Positions 1 through 8,659 of a DNA stretch of 64,000 bases are shown one piece after another. How positions within the stretch are numbered: the stretch's first letter is position 1; the number at the start of each line of letters is the position of its first letter. Source of the DNA: Pseudomonas fluorescens (GTDB lineage Bacteria; Pseudomonadota; Gammaproteobacteria; Pseudomonadales; Pseudomonadaceae); contig NZ_CABVHU010000005.1 in the NCBI RefSeq assembly GCF_902497855.1, positions 186,001 to 250,000 of the forward strand, written 5' to 3'. The notes beneath the pieces were generated by a model. The model made no database searches. It was not told the origin of the DNA and worked only from the letters and a program-made list of their open reading frames with translations. A program made the translations under genes and the position numbers.

Positions 1-869
1 TCGAGCTCAACTACGTGGTCAACCCCGCTGCCCGCGCTTTAGCCTCGGCCCAGGGCCATTCCGTGGTGGTTCTGGTGCCGTCGCTGTCCAACTTGCTGTT
101 CATCGATACGCTGGAAGCCATTCATCAGGTTTTACGCCCCAAGGGCTTTGAAGTGCTGATCGGCAACTTCCACTACTCGCGCGATGAAGAAGAAAACCTG
201 CTGCGCAATTACATGGCCTATCAACCTCGCGGCTTGCTGCTGACCGGTTTCGACCGCACCGAAAGTTCGCGACGGATGATCGAGGCGAGCAACATTCCAT
301 GCGTATACATGATGGAACTGGACAGCGCTGCCGGGCTCAACTGCGTTGGTTTTTCGCAACTTGCCGCCGGTGAAACGGCGGCGGAACATTTGCTCTCCCG
401 CGGTCGCAGGCGCCTGGCCTACATTGGCGCGCAGCTGGACCAACGCACGTTGCTGCGCGGCGAAGGTTTTCGCAAAGCCCTGCAACAGGCCGGCCTGTAT
501 GACCCGGATCTTGAAGTCCTGACCCCCCGCGCCTCCTCCGTCGGCCTGGGAGGCGAACTGTTCCTGCAATTGATGGCCAGTCATCCGGATGTCGATGCTA
601 TCTTCTTCGGCAACGACGACCTGGCCCAGGGCGCACTGCTCGAAGCGATGCGCTGCGGGATCAAAATCCCTGAACAGGTGGCAATCCTCGGCTTCAACGA
701 CCTGCCGGCCTCGGCCCACATGGTCCCGCGGCTGAGTAGCATCAGCACGCCGCGCGAAGCCATTGGCCGACGTTCGGCGGAGTTGATGTTGACCTTGCTG
801 GCTGGCAACCCGGTGGCCAAACCGGTGCAGGACATGGGGTTTGAGTTGAAGGTGCGCGAGAGTACCTGA
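1..869 (+). CDS. LacI-family transcriptional regulator, 5' truncated by the window
   Basis: The reading frame is open from base 3, so the start and most of the DNA-binding head lie outside the window. The first visible residues (ELNYVVNPAARALAS) match the end of a LacI-type helix-turn-helix and its hinge helix. A periplasmic-binding-protein-like effector domain follows, with FFGNDDLAQGALLEA and the LGFNDLP stretch typical of this family. It should repress or activate a sugar-type operon in response to a small ligand. The sequence resembles the gluconate repressor GntR of pseudomonads, but no gluconate genes are in view, so the ligand is an inference and no symbol is given. Confidence 0.85.
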   Translation, partial: ELNYVVNPAARALASAQGHSVVVLVPSLSNLLFIDTLEAIHQVLRPKGFEVLIGNFHYSRDEEENLLRNYMAYQPRGLLLTGFDRTESSRRMIEASNIPCVYMMELDSAAGLNCVGFSQLAAGETAAEHLLSRGRRRLAYIGAQLDQRTLLRGEGFRKALQQAGLYDPDLEVLTPRASSVGLGGELFLQLMASHPDVDAIFFGNDDLAQGALLEAMRCGIKIPEQVAILGFNDLPASAHMVPRLSSISTPREAIGRRSAELMLTLLAGNPVAKPVQDMGFELKVREST

Positions 870-949
870 CAGTTTTCTGACTTGATGTCTCCCCTTGGCA
901 GGCACACTATTAAATCCCCGAAGCCTTGATCCGCTAAAGGAGTAGCTCG

Positions 950-1582
950 ATGGAACATTCACTGAAAATCCTGGGTAAAGCTTCATCAATCAACGTCAGA
1001 AAAGTCCTGTGGACCTGTGAGGAACTGAGCGTTGCCTACGAACGCGAGGATTGGGGCGGCGGTTATGCCTCGACGCACACGCCGGAGTTTCTCAGGCTCA
1101 ATCCCAATGCACTGGTGCCCGTGATCATCGATGAGGCCGGCGTGCTGTGGGAATCCAATACCATCTGCCGTTATCTGGCCAGCAAACACCAGAACACCGA
1201 TCTGCTGCCGCACGAACCGGCCGCACGTGCCCGGGTGGAGCAGTGGATGGATTGGCAAGCAACCGAACTCAACGCGGCCTGGAGCTATGCCTTCACGGCA
1301 TTGGTGCGCAAGGATCCGGAGTTCCAGGACCCCCATCACATTGCCGCCGGTGTTCGCGGCTGGAATCAGAAGATGGGCATCCTCGAGCATCAGCTCGCGG
1401 CCACCAAGGCTTATGTCGCCGGGCCGCGGTTCACCCTGGCCGATATTGTCATCGGGCTGTCGGTCAACCGCTGGCTGATGACGCCCATGGATCGGCCCGA
1501 CTATCCGGCCATCGACGAGTATTTTCAGCGCCTGGCACAACGCCCCGGGTTCTTGAAACATGGCTGCAATGGCCTGCCTTGA
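950..1582 (+). CDS. Glutathione S-transferase family protein
   Basis: This 210-residue protein has the usual GST layout. The N-terminal thioredoxin-like half (about residues 1-80) contains KASSINVRKVLWTCEEL, where glutathione would bind, then NPNALVPVIID with the cis-proline and the WESNTICRYLA segment. The C-terminal half is the all-helical domain. A clear ribosome binding site (AAAGGAGTAGCTCG) sits just before the ATG. It is likely a cytosolic detoxification enzyme conjugating glutathione to electrophiles, but the substrate cannot be read from sequence. It stands alone between a regulator and a convergent gene. Confidence 0.88.
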   Translation: MEHSLKILGKASSINVRKVLWTCEELSVAYEREDWGGGYASTHTPEFLRLNPNALVPVIIDEAGVLWESNTICRYLASKHQNTDLLPHEPAARARVEQWMDWQATELNAAWSYAFTALVRKDPEFQDPHHIAAGVRGWNQKMGILEHQLAATKAYVAGPRFTLADIVIGLSVNRWLMTPMDRPDYPAIDEYFQRLAQRPGFLKHGCNGLP

Positions 1583-1620
1583 AGGGTCGGCGAGGGTCTT
1601 CGCGCGGGTGAACAGGCGAT

Positions 1621-2283
1621 CTACTGGGCAAACAACATAAACAAGGGCGAAAAAGCGACGCTGACCATTCTGTCGTTTTGCTCGACCAGCCTGCTCTGGG
1701 CGTATATTTCGGTCCAGGTGCCTGGAATGCTGGCCCGTTCGGGAATACTGAACGGACAGCAGCCCCTCCCGAGGACAACTTCCTTGATATTGCTCATCAT
1801 CAGGTTGCCCTGCGCGCCAGGCCCATCCACCCCGAAAACCTTCACGGCGTAAGCTTTATTATTGTGCTGCCAGGATGAAACCTGACGGCTCATGTTGTAG
1901 TCCGCAAGGTTCACGGGGCGGCTAGCCGGCGTGCTGGTCAGCGACAGTTTCCTGCCGGTGTAATCCCAACCCTCCCAGACACAAAAATAACCATAGTCAC
2001 AGATGGGGTCAGTTGGATTCGCGTCCCCGGGTACCGGGAACGTCATCACGGCGGCCCCGTGGTCATAAGCCACTTGAGTGGTACTGACCTGGCGCCCTGC
2101 GGATTTTCGACTGAGTTGCTGATCGATCTGCCGCTGAATCTCTGCTGCCTGCTCGACGGTCATCGCGGGATTGAACACTGCATATCGGCTTTGCTTGCCC
2201 GTCGCTTGATTGGCATAAAAAAAGAACAGCGCGCCCATGCCGAGACACAGCGCCGCGCAGCCTGCGAGCCATTTGATGTTCAT
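1621..2283 (-). CDS. Exported peptidase-inhibitor I36-like (beta/gamma-crystallin-like) protein
   Basis: The 220-residue product begins with a short basic stretch and a hydrophobic segment (KWLAGCAALCLGMGALFFFY), an N-terminal signal or membrane anchor. The middle holds an ICDYGYFCVWEGWDYTGRKL stretch, the Cys-Tyr-Phe-Cys and aromatic pattern seen in peptidase inhibitor I36 and crystallin-like folds. A purine-rich site (GGAGCGGAG) precedes the ATG. It is convergent with the GST gene and only 38 bases from it. Its role as a protease inhibitor or envelope protein is inference from fold resemblance, and a generic crystallin-like secreted protein is an alternative. Confidence 0.6.
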   Translation of the reverse strand: MNIKWLAGCAALCLGMGALFFFYANQATGKQSRYAVFNPAMTVEQAAEIQRQIDQQLSRKSAGRQVSTTQVAYDHGAAVMTFPVPGDANPTDPICDYGYFCVWEGWDYTGRKLSLTSTPASRPVNLADYNMSRQVSSWQHNNKAYAVKVFGVDGPGAQGNLMMSNIKEVVLGRGCCPFSIPERASIPGTWTEIYAQSRLVEQNDRMVSVAFSPLFMLFAQ

Positions 2284-2437
2284 GTGGAAAAACTCCGCTC
2301 CCTGAAGCGCTGAAAAATCCGGCGCGATGCGAGAACAGAGTCAAGGCATTGCAATTAGCTGTCTACTGTCAGAAATAACAGGTTCGACGATCGGTGCAAC
2401 CAGGCTCCATGTTGAAGACTCGATTGACCACACCGGG

Positions 2438-3451
2438 TCAAAGCGCGGCGGTGACACGATTTGCCACTTCCCCGGGCACCCATTCTTTCCAGATCTGTGG
2501 CTGGTCACGCAAGAAAGCTTCTGCGACCTGACGCGGCGGCTGACGTTTTTCACTCATCTGTCCAAGGGTCTGGTTCAGCAGATCGATCGGCAAGTCGACC
2601 TTTTCGAAAAACGCCACCAAGTCCGGATACTGCGCCTTGAACGGTGCGGATACGCCGATCGCCAGGCTGGCCGGCATCGAGCGGGTGCCTTGGGGATTGG
2701 GGTGGTTGGCATTGGCGAGGGTCTTCCAGGCGTCGGCGTCGAACGGCGGTTCGTCGAGCTTCACCAGTTTGAAGCGACCCAACAGCGGCGTCGGCGACCA
2801 GTAGTAGAACAGCACCGGTTTGCCGCGACGGATCGACGAAGCCACCTCGGCATCCAGCGCCGCGCCGGAGCCGGTGCGGAAGTTGACGAAGCTGCCGGTC
2901 AGCTCATAAGCCTTGAGTTTCTGGCTGTTGACGATCTCCGAGGTCCAGCCGGTCGGGCTGTTGAGAAAACGACCGCGGCTTGGGTCTTCGGGGTCGCGGA
3001 AGACATCCTTGTAGCGCGCCAGGTCGGTGACGGATTTCAACTCCGGCGCCAGAGGTTTGATCCCGCGTTCCGGGTCGCCCTTGATCACGTATTCCGGTAC
3101 CCACCAACCTTCGGTGGCGCCTTTGACCGTGTCGCCCAGACCGAATACCTTGCCTTCCGATTCGGCTTTGACCCAGGCCGGACTGCGCCCCGCCCACTCC
3201 TCACCGATCACTTGAATGTCGTTTTTGGCCAGCGCTGCTTCGAGACTGACAGTGCTGCCGGGCAAGGTATCGGTCGGGTAGCCGTAACCCTTCTCGACGA
3301 TCAACCGCAGGATCTCGGTGATCAGGCTGCCGCTTTCCCAAGTGATGTCGCCGAAGTGGATGGGCGCGGTTTTTTCCGCGGCGGGAACCTGGGTAGCCAC
3401 CAGGCTCAGGGCCAGCAGTGAACTGCCGAGCAGGGTTTTGATCGATCTCAT
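2438..3451 (-). CDS. ABC transporter substrate-binding protein, OpuAC (glycine betaine/choline-like) family
   Basis: The 337-residue protein has a cleavable signal peptide (KTLLGSSLLALSLVATQVPAAE) and the OpuAC-type pattern of betaine/choline binding proteins: FGDITWESGSLITEILRLI near the N-terminus, then GEEWAGRSPAW and GWWVPEYVI, rich in the aromatic residues that cage quaternary amines. It should be periplasmic. Its ATG overlaps the stop of the upstream sigma-factor gene by four bases (ATGA) and has a strong GGAGGT site, so the two are translationally coupled. No permease or ATPase gene adjoins it, so it either feeds a transporter encoded elsewhere or acts as a sensor. The ligand is not proven. 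Confidence 0.82.
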   Translation of the reverse strand: MRSIKTLLGSSLLALSLVATQVPAAEKTAPIHFGDITWESGSLITEILRLIVEKGYGYPTDTLPGSTVSLEAALAKNDIQVIGEEWAGRSPAWVKAESEGKVFGLGDTVKGATEGWWVPEYVIKGDPERGIKPLAPELKSVTDLARYKDVFRDPEDPSRGRFLNSPTGWTSEIVNSQKLKAYELTGSFVNFRTGSGAALDAEVASSIRRGKPVLFYYWSPTPLLGRFKLVKLDEPPFDADAWKTLANANHPNPQGTRSMPASLAIGVSAPFKAQYPDLVAFFEKVDLPIDLLNQTLGQMSEKRQPPRQVAEAFLRDQPQIWKEWVPGEVANRVTAAL

Positions 3452-3990
3452 ACGGACCTCCAGTTCAGGGATTTCGAGGATTCATTCGCGCTGTGCTGGG
3501 CGCACAGTGCCTGGGAGCGGGTCATGTAGACGCTGACCGAGCGTTGGGAAATGCCCAGTTCGGCGGCGATCTGCGGGTAGGTCAGACCTTCAAGCCGCGA
3601 CAACAGGAAGGTCGCCCGGACCTTGCGCGGCAAGCGCTCAAGCGTGCGGTCGAGGCCATGCAGTACCTGGGTCAGCTGCAGCAGGTCCTCGGGCGACGCC
3701 GCTTGATGCTGATCGAGGCGTTGCAATTGTTCGAGGTGTTGGCGTTCGAGGTCGCGGCGGCGCCAGAGTTGATAGATCAACCGGCGGGCGATGGTGGTCA
3801 GCAAGGCGCGAGGCTCGCGGATCGGGGTCAACCCCGGGGATTCGAGCAGCTGCACGAAGGTGTCGGCGGCGATGTCTTCGACGCTCGCGCCGGGCCCCAG
3901 ATGTCGCCGCAGACGTGCGCAGAGCCAGGCGTAATGAGCGCGGAACAATCCGCCCACGTCGTTGCGATGGGATAAGTCGGTGCCGGACAT
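3448..3990 (-). CDS. ECF-type RNA polymerase sigma factor (FecI-like)
   Basis: This 180-residue protein has the two sigma-70 regions of ECF factors. Region 2 (about 15-80) includes DIAADTFVQLL and RRLIYQLWRRRDLE. Region 4 (about 115-170) includes LERLPRKVRATFLLSRLEGLTYPQIAAELGISQRSVSVYM, a helix-turn-helix for the -35 element. It should redirect RNA polymerase to a small gene set. The ATG follows GGAGCCTCT. Unlike most FecI-type factors it is followed directly by a substrate-binding protein rather than a FecR anti-sigma and TonB receptor, so its control is unclear. The DNA just upstream (about 4045-4120) is notably AT-rich and probably holds its promoter. Confidence 0.88.
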   Translation of the reverse strand: MSGTDLSHRNDVGGLFRAHYAWLCARLRRHLGPGASVEDIAADTFVQLLESPGLTPIREPRALLTTIARRLIYQLWRRRDLERQHLEQLQRLDQHQAASPEDLLQLTQVLHGLDRTLERLPRKVRATFLLSRLEGLTYPQIAAELGISQRSVSVYMTRSQALCAQHSANESSKSLNWRSV

Positions 3991-4133
3991 AGAGGCTCCA
4001 AGGGTTAGGGGTCGCTGAATGTCCGGTGATCCGGTAACGCGAATCCTAGCAAGGAGCCTTATTCATTAATAATACTTAAAATTCATTTTTATATTCTATA
4101 AAGTAATTATGAATAGGTGGCGCCTGATAAATC

Positions 4134-4208
4134 GCTATTGCGGGCAAGCCAGGCTCCCACAGGTCCTGCGAAATCCTGTGGGAGCGTGGCTTGCCCGCGA
4201 TAAATAGC
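4134..4208. repeat. REP-type hairpin (family A)
   Basis: An inverted repeat with arms GCGGGCAAGCCAGGCTCCCA and TGGGAGCGTGGCTTGCCCGC around a short loop. It matches the other family A palindromes in this window and lies between the PhnD-like gene and the ECF sigma gene. It could act as a weak terminator or mRNA-stabilising hairpin. Confidence 0.8.
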
Positions 4209-4233
4209 TCTGTCGATACAAGACTCAAAACTC

Positions 4234-5025
4234 TCAACGTAACCGTCCGAACCCCAAAGTTTCCGCCTCCAGCTGATAATCGAGCACGATCTGATAGTCG
4301 CTCTCGCTGGCCGGCAGCACTTCGTGCAAACCGAGGATCTCACCCACATCAGGCAACTCCCGCAACGTCTCGTTCATCACCTGCCTCAGCGCTTCAGCCT
4401 GTTTATCAGTCGCGGTCGCGGCAGTGATGTAGGGCAAGGTCGGGCTGAAGGCACTGCGAGCGATAACCCGCAGGCCCGCCACTTCTGCCTCGGCGTGCCG
4501 CGCCAGGTAGGCAAAGGTCACGCTATCGATGGCCGCCAGGTCGGCTTGGTCTTCACGCAGCCAGCGCAGGCTCTCGCGGTGGCTGCCGCTGATGCCGACA
4601 CGGGAAAAGAACTGTCCGTCGCGATGCAACGGCGCCAGACGGTGGCGCAGCAGGTTCATGCCGCTGTTGGAGTCTTCGCCGTTGATCACACAGCGGCTGC
4701 CGCGAAAGGCCGGCAAGGTCCTGCGCAGCTGATCGGCGCGACCCAGTAACAGGCTGCAATGGTTGCCGCCGCTGCTGTCCGGCAGCTCATGACGCGGGCG
4801 CCCGAGGACCCGGACTTTACCGCGCAGTTGTGTCATCAACGGATAGCCGCAGGTTTGGGTCAGCAGCAGGTTCGGTGACCGCCACAGGGCCAGCAGGGAC
4901 AACCCTTCGGTATCGCGGCGCTGGGTGCCGAGTCGCTCGAGGATTCGCGTCAACCAGCGTTCGTTGGCCTGGCGAATCGGTTCGGGGGCGACGTACATCA
5001 GTAATTCAGCGATGTCTTGAGTCAT
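4234..5025 (-). CDS. PhnD-like (phosphate/phosphonate-type) binding protein without signal peptide
   Basis: The protein (263 residues from the ATG at 5025, which has GGGAAG upstream; a TTG seven codons earlier is less likely) resembles PhnD-type solute-binding domains. Features are an LTQTCGYPLMTQL segment, GSRCVINGEDSNSGMNLLRH, which lines the ligand pocket in relatives, and DLAAIDSVTFAYLAR. There is no signal peptide, so it is probably cytosolic or a stand-alone binding protein, unlike true PhnD. No transporter genes adjoin. Function is unknown beyond ligand binding. It sits between the desaturase and the ECF operon on the same strand, separated from both by hairpins. Confidence 0.65.
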   Translation of the reverse strand: MTQDIAELLMYVAPEPIRQANERWLTRILERLGTQRRDTEGLSLLALWRSPNLLLTQTCGYPLMTQLRGKVRVLGRPRHELPDSSGGNHCSLLLGRADQLRRTLPAFRGSRCVINGEDSNSGMNLLRHRLAPLHRDGQFFSRVGISGSHRESLRWLREDQADLAAIDSVTFAYLARHAEAEVAGLRVIARSAFSPTLPYITAATATDKQAEALRQVMNETLRELPDVGEILGLHEVLPASESDYQIVLDYQLEAETLGFGRLR

Positions 5026-5048
5026 CAAAATCTTCCCATGCAACAAAT

Positions 5049-5087
5049 AACCCTGCGGGAGCGGCGGTGCGGCGATCCCACAGGGTT
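5049..5087 (-). terminator. Hairpin downstream of the desaturase gene
   Basis: An inverted repeat with arms AACCCTG and CAGGGTT, extended by GCGGGA and TCCCAC with mismatches. It lies in the 81-base gap after the desaturase stop. There is no clear run of T, so it may be a REP remnant rather than a terminator. Confidence 0.4.
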
Positions 5088-5106
5088 CAGGTGTGGATCA
5101 TAAAAA

Positions 5107-6048
5107 TCAGTGAAACGGATGCCGCGGGCTGTCGATGGCCTTAACGCCGTTCTGCCGCAACAACTGCCCATAACCCTGCACCACAAACCCGCCGCTGCGC
5201 GCCAGCCATTGCTCGCGGCGCGCCCGATAGGCGCGGGGCAAGTCGTACCAGGGCAGGCTCGGCAAGTCGTGATGTACCAGGTGAAAATTGAGGTTCAGGA
5301 ACAACCAGCGCCACGGCCAGGCGGCTTCATTGATCACGGTGCGCTGCTCGGGTTGCGCATGGGGACGGTGTTCATAGTAGGAGCGAATCATCGCAATCGA
5401 CAGCGCCGGCACACTGATCAGCAACAGGTAATGCCACACCGGTAGCGCACTGTAGCGGGCGATGAATGCCAGCATCACCAGGGTCAGCGCGCCATGACTC
5501 AGCCACATCGACCAGGCCTGTCGTTCACCTGCTTGCAGACGCTGCAGCTGTTCGCGGGCCAGCGCCAGCAAGACCAGCGGCGCACCGAGGGCGAAACGGC
5601 CGAGCACGGTTTTGTTCAGCCAGTGCAATCCCCGCTCGAACCCTGAACTGCCCTGCCACCGCTCGGCGCTCAGGTAACGGCTTTCCGGATCGCGCCCAGG
5701 AATGGTCAGGTCTTCGTCACGGTGATGCAGCAAATGGCTGTCGCGATAGAGGGTGTAGGGGTACCAGACGGCGAACGGCGCGTAGCCGAGGATTTTGTTC
5801 AACGCAGGCCAACGGGTGGGATGCCCGTGCAGCAATTCATGCTGCACCGATAACCAGAGCACCACCAGCGGGATCAGCAACAGGGTGCTCCACCACAGGC
5901 CCAACCCCGGGCTCGCCAGGACGATGCCGAACCAGCCGACGTACACGCCGATCAGCAGCAACCAGGTCGGCCACTCGGTGCGAGCGGTCAGCCGTTGGCG
6001 CAGGGTGTCGATTTCTTCACTGTGGGCGTTATCGAAGTAATGGGGCAT
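5107..6048 (-). CDS. Membrane fatty acid desaturase-family protein
   Basis: The protein (313 residues from the ATG at 6048; an upstream TTG would add 13) carries the three histidine boxes of membrane di-iron desaturases and hydroxylases: HELLHGH, HLLHHRDED and HLVHHDLPSLPWYDLP. Four or so hydrophobic segments lie before, between and after them. It should be an inner-membrane enzyme using two irons and O2 to desaturate or hydroxylate a lipid chain. The short length and last-box pattern are closer to the CrtW/AlkB-like branch than to acyl-lipid delta-9 desaturases, so the substrate is open. The translation start has only a weak ribosome site. Confidence 0.8.
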   Translation of the reverse strand: MPHYFDNAHSEEIDTLRQRLTARTEWPTWLLLIGVYVGWFGIVLASPGLGLWWSTLLLIPLVVLWLSVQHELLHGHPTRWPALNKILGYAPFAVWYPYTLYRDSHLLHHRDEDLTIPGRDPESRYLSAERWQGSSGFERGLHWLNKTVLGRFALGAPLVLLALAREQLQRLQAGERQAWSMWLSHGALTLVMLAFIARYSALPVWHYLLLISVPALSIAMIRSYYEHRPHAQPEQRTVINEAAWPWRWLFLNLNFHLVHHDLPSLPWYDLPRAYRARREQWLARSGGFVVQGYGQLLRQNGVKAIDSPRHPFH

Positions 6049-6135
6049 GGCGTTGCTCAGATCGGGGACCAGTCCCCTTCTGTGCAATGGCGCAGGGAAA
6101 TCTTGCAGATTATTTTGTCAGGTCATCGCCCCCCG

Positions 6136-6226
6136 TGTAGGAGCTGGCTTGCCAGCGAAGAGGCCAACATATTCAACATCAATGTTGCCTGTTATGCCGC
6201 CTTCGCTGGCAAGCCAGCTCCTACAG
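6136..6226. repeat. REP doublet (family A)
   Basis: TGTAGGAGCTGGCTTGCCAG and its reverse complement (CTGGCAAGCCAGCTCCTACA) face each other across about 50 bases, forming a long hairpin. It lies between the desaturase and the small basic protein gene. Confidence 0.85.
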
Positions 6227-6272
6227 GGGGCGACGGGGTGCCAGGACAATCGGGTTACCTGTGTGGCTTACA

Positions 6273-6383
6273 TCAGTGACCGAACACATCCACCTTCTTG
6301 GCCTTCTTGTCCGCGCGCTTTTCATCGGCGGTTTTCGCCGGTTTCTTCTTTGCCGCTTTTTTTGAATCCATGCCTTTGGCCAT
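6273..6383 (-). CDS. Small Lys/Ala-rich basic protein (36 residues)
   Basis: A 36-codon gene starting at the ATG at 6383, which has GTGGAG ten bases upstream. The product (begins MAKGMDSKKAAKKKPAKT, ends KKVDVFGH) is about one third lysine and likely disordered. Short lysine-rich tails of this type bind nucleic acid in other proteins, but no domain is recognised. It diverges from the acetyltransferase gene, so the space between holds both promoters. A longer frame upstream exists but lacks a good start site. Confidence 0.55.
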   Translation of the reverse strand: MAKGMDSKKAAKKKPAKTADEKRADKKAKKVDVFGH

Positions 6384-6486
6384 GATACGTACTCCACTCA
6401 TACGGGATGTGAGATCAGGTATACACCTATCCCCGCGCCCGCGTTCTTTTATAATCGCCCGCTTTGCGCACCGACAGTCGAAGATC

Positions 6487-6906
6487 ATGCCCAACACCCA
6501 GTACACCTTGCTCGCCGAGCCATTATGGCCATTGATGAACAAGTTCTATCGCGCCCATCAATCGTCGATGAAAGCGGTTCGCGAGGCTCAACTGTGGGTC
6601 GCCAGGCGCGACGCTATCATTGGCGCGCTGTGTTTGCGTCCGGTCTCGGGCGGGCATTGGCTGACGGGGTTGTTCGTTGATCCGGCCTGCCGGGAACAGG
6701 GCATCGCCGCCGCGTTGATTGCCGAAGCGGTCAAAGGTCTCGACAGCCCGGTCTGGCTGTTCTGCCATCCGGACTTGCGTGGCTTTTACGAGCGGCGTGG
6801 CTTTGTCTTCGATCCGCCAATGCCTTACGCCATGGTCGAACGGTTGAGCCGCTATGCGCGCAGCAAACCGATGATTGCCATGGGCCTGGAGGCGAATAAA
6901 AGTTAA
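6487..6906 (+). CDS. GNAT-family N-acetyltransferase
   Basis: The 139-residue protein begins at the ATG at 6487; an in-frame extension upstream overlaps the divergent gene and is unlikely to be used. It shows the GNAT acetyl-CoA site, LFVDPACREQGIAAALIAEAV (Q/R-x-x-G-x-A), followed by a beta strand and FYERRGFVF, the family's typical C-terminal motif. It should transfer acetyl groups from acetyl-CoA to an amine of an unknown small molecule or protein in the cytosol. It is a single gene with a REP doublet downstream. Confidence 0.82.
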   Translation: MPNTQYTLLAEPLWPLMNKFYRAHQSSMKAVREAQLWVARRDAIIGALCLRPVSGGHWLTGLFVDPACREQGIAAALIAEAVKGLDSPVWLFCHPDLRGFYERRGFVFDPPMPYAMVERLSRYARSKPMIAMGLEANKS

Positions 6907-6922
6907 TGACTGATGAAGATCC

Positions 6923-7020
6923 CCTGTGGGAGCGAGACCGGCTTGCCGGCGAAAGCGGTGTGTCAGTACATACTACTTTGACTGACACACCGCTTTCGCG
7001 AGCGGGCTCTCTCCCACAGT
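6923..7020. repeat. REP doublet (family A)
   Basis: CCTGTGGGAGCGAGACCGGC and GAGCGGGCTCTCTCCCACAG flank a central GTGTGTCAGT...ACTGACACAC dyad, forming nested palindromes between the GNAT gene and the convergent def gene. It probably serves both genes as a transcription end. Confidence 0.85.
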
Positions 7021-7040
7021 GGTTTTGTGGTGGTCTCGGT

Positions 7041-7580
7041 TTAATCGTCCGCTGCGGGATCCAGATCCGGAAACATCACTTCGGTAAACCCGAATTTGCT
7101 GAAATCGGTAATGCGCGACGGATATAACCGACCGATCAGGTGATCGCACTCATGCTGCACCACCCGCGCATGGAACCCCTCGGCGATGCGCAAGATCGGC
7201 TGCCCCTTGGGATCGACGCCTTCGTAGCGAATCTGCTGATAACGATCCACCGCGCCGCGCAGGCCGGGTACCGACAGGCAGCCTTCGAATCCCTCTTCGA
7301 GGAGTGGGCTCAACGGCGTGATCAGCGGATTGATCAGAATGGTCTGCGGCACCGCTTCGGCGTCCGGGTAGCGTTCGCTGTGCTCGAAACCGAAGATCAC
7401 CAGTTGCAGGTCGACGCCGATCTGCGGTGCGGCCAGGCCGACGCCGCCGACGCTTTCCATGGTCTGGAACATGTCGTCGATCAGTTGCCACAACTCGGGG
7501 CTGTCGAACATTTCTGCCGGTACCGGCGGGGCAATGCGCAGCAGGCGTCCATCGCCCATTTTCAGGATTTCACGGATCAT
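7041..7580 (-). CDS. def: Peptide deformylase
   Basis: This 179-residue enzyme removes the formyl group from the N-terminal methionine of new proteins. All three family motifs are present: [10 protein letters not shown] (about 47-56), EGCLSVPG (about 102-109, metal-binding Cys) and [12 protein letters not shown] (about 147-158, HExxH-type metal ligands and catalytic Glu). The ATG overlaps the stop of the upstream YihY-type gene by four bases, so they form one operon. The usual def partner fmt is absent, which suggests a second deformylase copy beside a housekeeping def-fmt pair elsewhere; that last point is inference. Confidence 0.93.
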   Translation of the reverse strand: MIREILKMGDGRLLRIAPPVPAEMFDSPELWQLIDDMFQTMESVGGVGLAAPQIGVDLQLVIFGFEHSERYPDAEAVPQTILINPLITPLSPLLEEGFEGCLSVPGLRGAVDRYQQIRYEGVDPKGQPILRIAEGFHARVVQHECDHLIGRLYPSRITDFSKFGFTEVMFPDLDPAADD

Positions 7581-8539
7581 TTGGTGACTTCGTCAGTGGT
7601 CGGCTTGATCGAGTGGTCCCGACCCAGTCCCGAAACATGGTGTTTTTCCTCATGGCCCGGACCGTGTTCGCCGGGGACTTTTTCGCCAGGGTCCTTGCCC
7701 TCTCGCGACATGTGTTCGATCACTGCATTCATCTCCGCGCCGAGCAGCAGCACAGCCGCGGAAATATAGAAATACAGCAACAGCACGATGATCGCGCCGA
7801 TACTGCCATACATGGCGTTGTAGTCGGCAAATGTTTTGACATACAGACCAAAACCCACCGAGGCGAGGATCCAGACCACTACCGCCAGCACCGACCCCGG
7901 CGTGATAAAGCGAAACTCCTGTTTAACGTCGGGCATGACGTAATAAATCAGCGCCACCGCGATCATCATCAGGATCACGACCACCGGCCAGCGGGCAATG
8001 GTCCACACCGTGACGATGAATTCCTCGACGCCGACTTGCGCAGCGATCCAGCCCATCACCTGCGGCCCGAGCACCATCAATGCGGCAGCGATCAACAGCA
8101 TGCCGGCGATGCCGATGGTATAGATAATCGACAGCGGGAAACGCTTCCACGCCGGACGACCCTCAACCACATCGTAGGCGGCGTTCATCGCACTCATCAT
8201 CAATCGCACGCCAGCGGACGCGGTCCACAGCGCGATCAAGATACCGATCGACAGCAAGCCACCGGTGGACTGCTGGAGTTGATCGATCACCGGGTTCACT
8301 TGTTCCAGCGCCTGGGGCGGCAGGACCAGTTCCGATTGCAGGCGCAGCCAGGAGAAGAAGTCCGGCAGGTGCAGGAAACCGATCAGGGCGATCAGGAACA
8401 GGATAAAGGGGAACAGCGAGAACAACATTTGATAGGCCAGCGCCGAGGCATAGGTCGACATCTCGTCGTCGACGAACTCGGTGACCGTGCGCACTATCAC
8501 ACGGTGGATGGGCAGACCTTTCATGTCCGGAAAAATCAT
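7577..8539 (-). CDS. YihY/BrkB-family inner membrane protein
   Basis: About 320 residues from the ATG at 8539, chosen because AGGAGA lies six bases upstream. There are six hydrophobic segments, with the family pattern [34 protein letters not shown] near the N-terminus and [18 protein letters not shown] in the middle. The C-terminal 40 residues are charged and probably cytoplasmic. Members have been called BrkB or RNase BN in error; no enzymatic role is established. It is the first gene of an operon with def. Confidence 0.85.
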   Translation of the reverse strand: MIFPDMKGLPIHRVIVRTVTEFVDDEMSTYASALAYQMLFSLFPFILFLIALIGFLHLPDFFSWLRLQSELVLPPQALEQVNPVIDQLQQSTGGLLSIGILIALWTASAGVRLMMSAMNAAYDVVEGRPAWKRFPLSIIYTIGIAGMLLIAAALMVLGPQVMGWIAAQVGVEEFIVTVWTIARWPVVVILMMIAVALIYYVMPDVKQEFRFITPGSVLAVVVWILASVGFGLYVKTFADYNAMYGSIGAIIVLLLYFYISAAVLLLGAEMNAVIEHMSREGKDPGEKVPGEHGPGHEEKHHVSGLGRDHSIKPTTDEVTK

Positions 8540-8659
8540 AAGCGTCTCCTTTCGCCGCAAAATTGATGAAGTCGTGGCGACTCAGGGGCCGTTTTTTACA
8601 ACAAAGTAGCCGACTTGGCGACTTTGAAACAATTTTCAGACGCTAGTTCAGACTGACAC

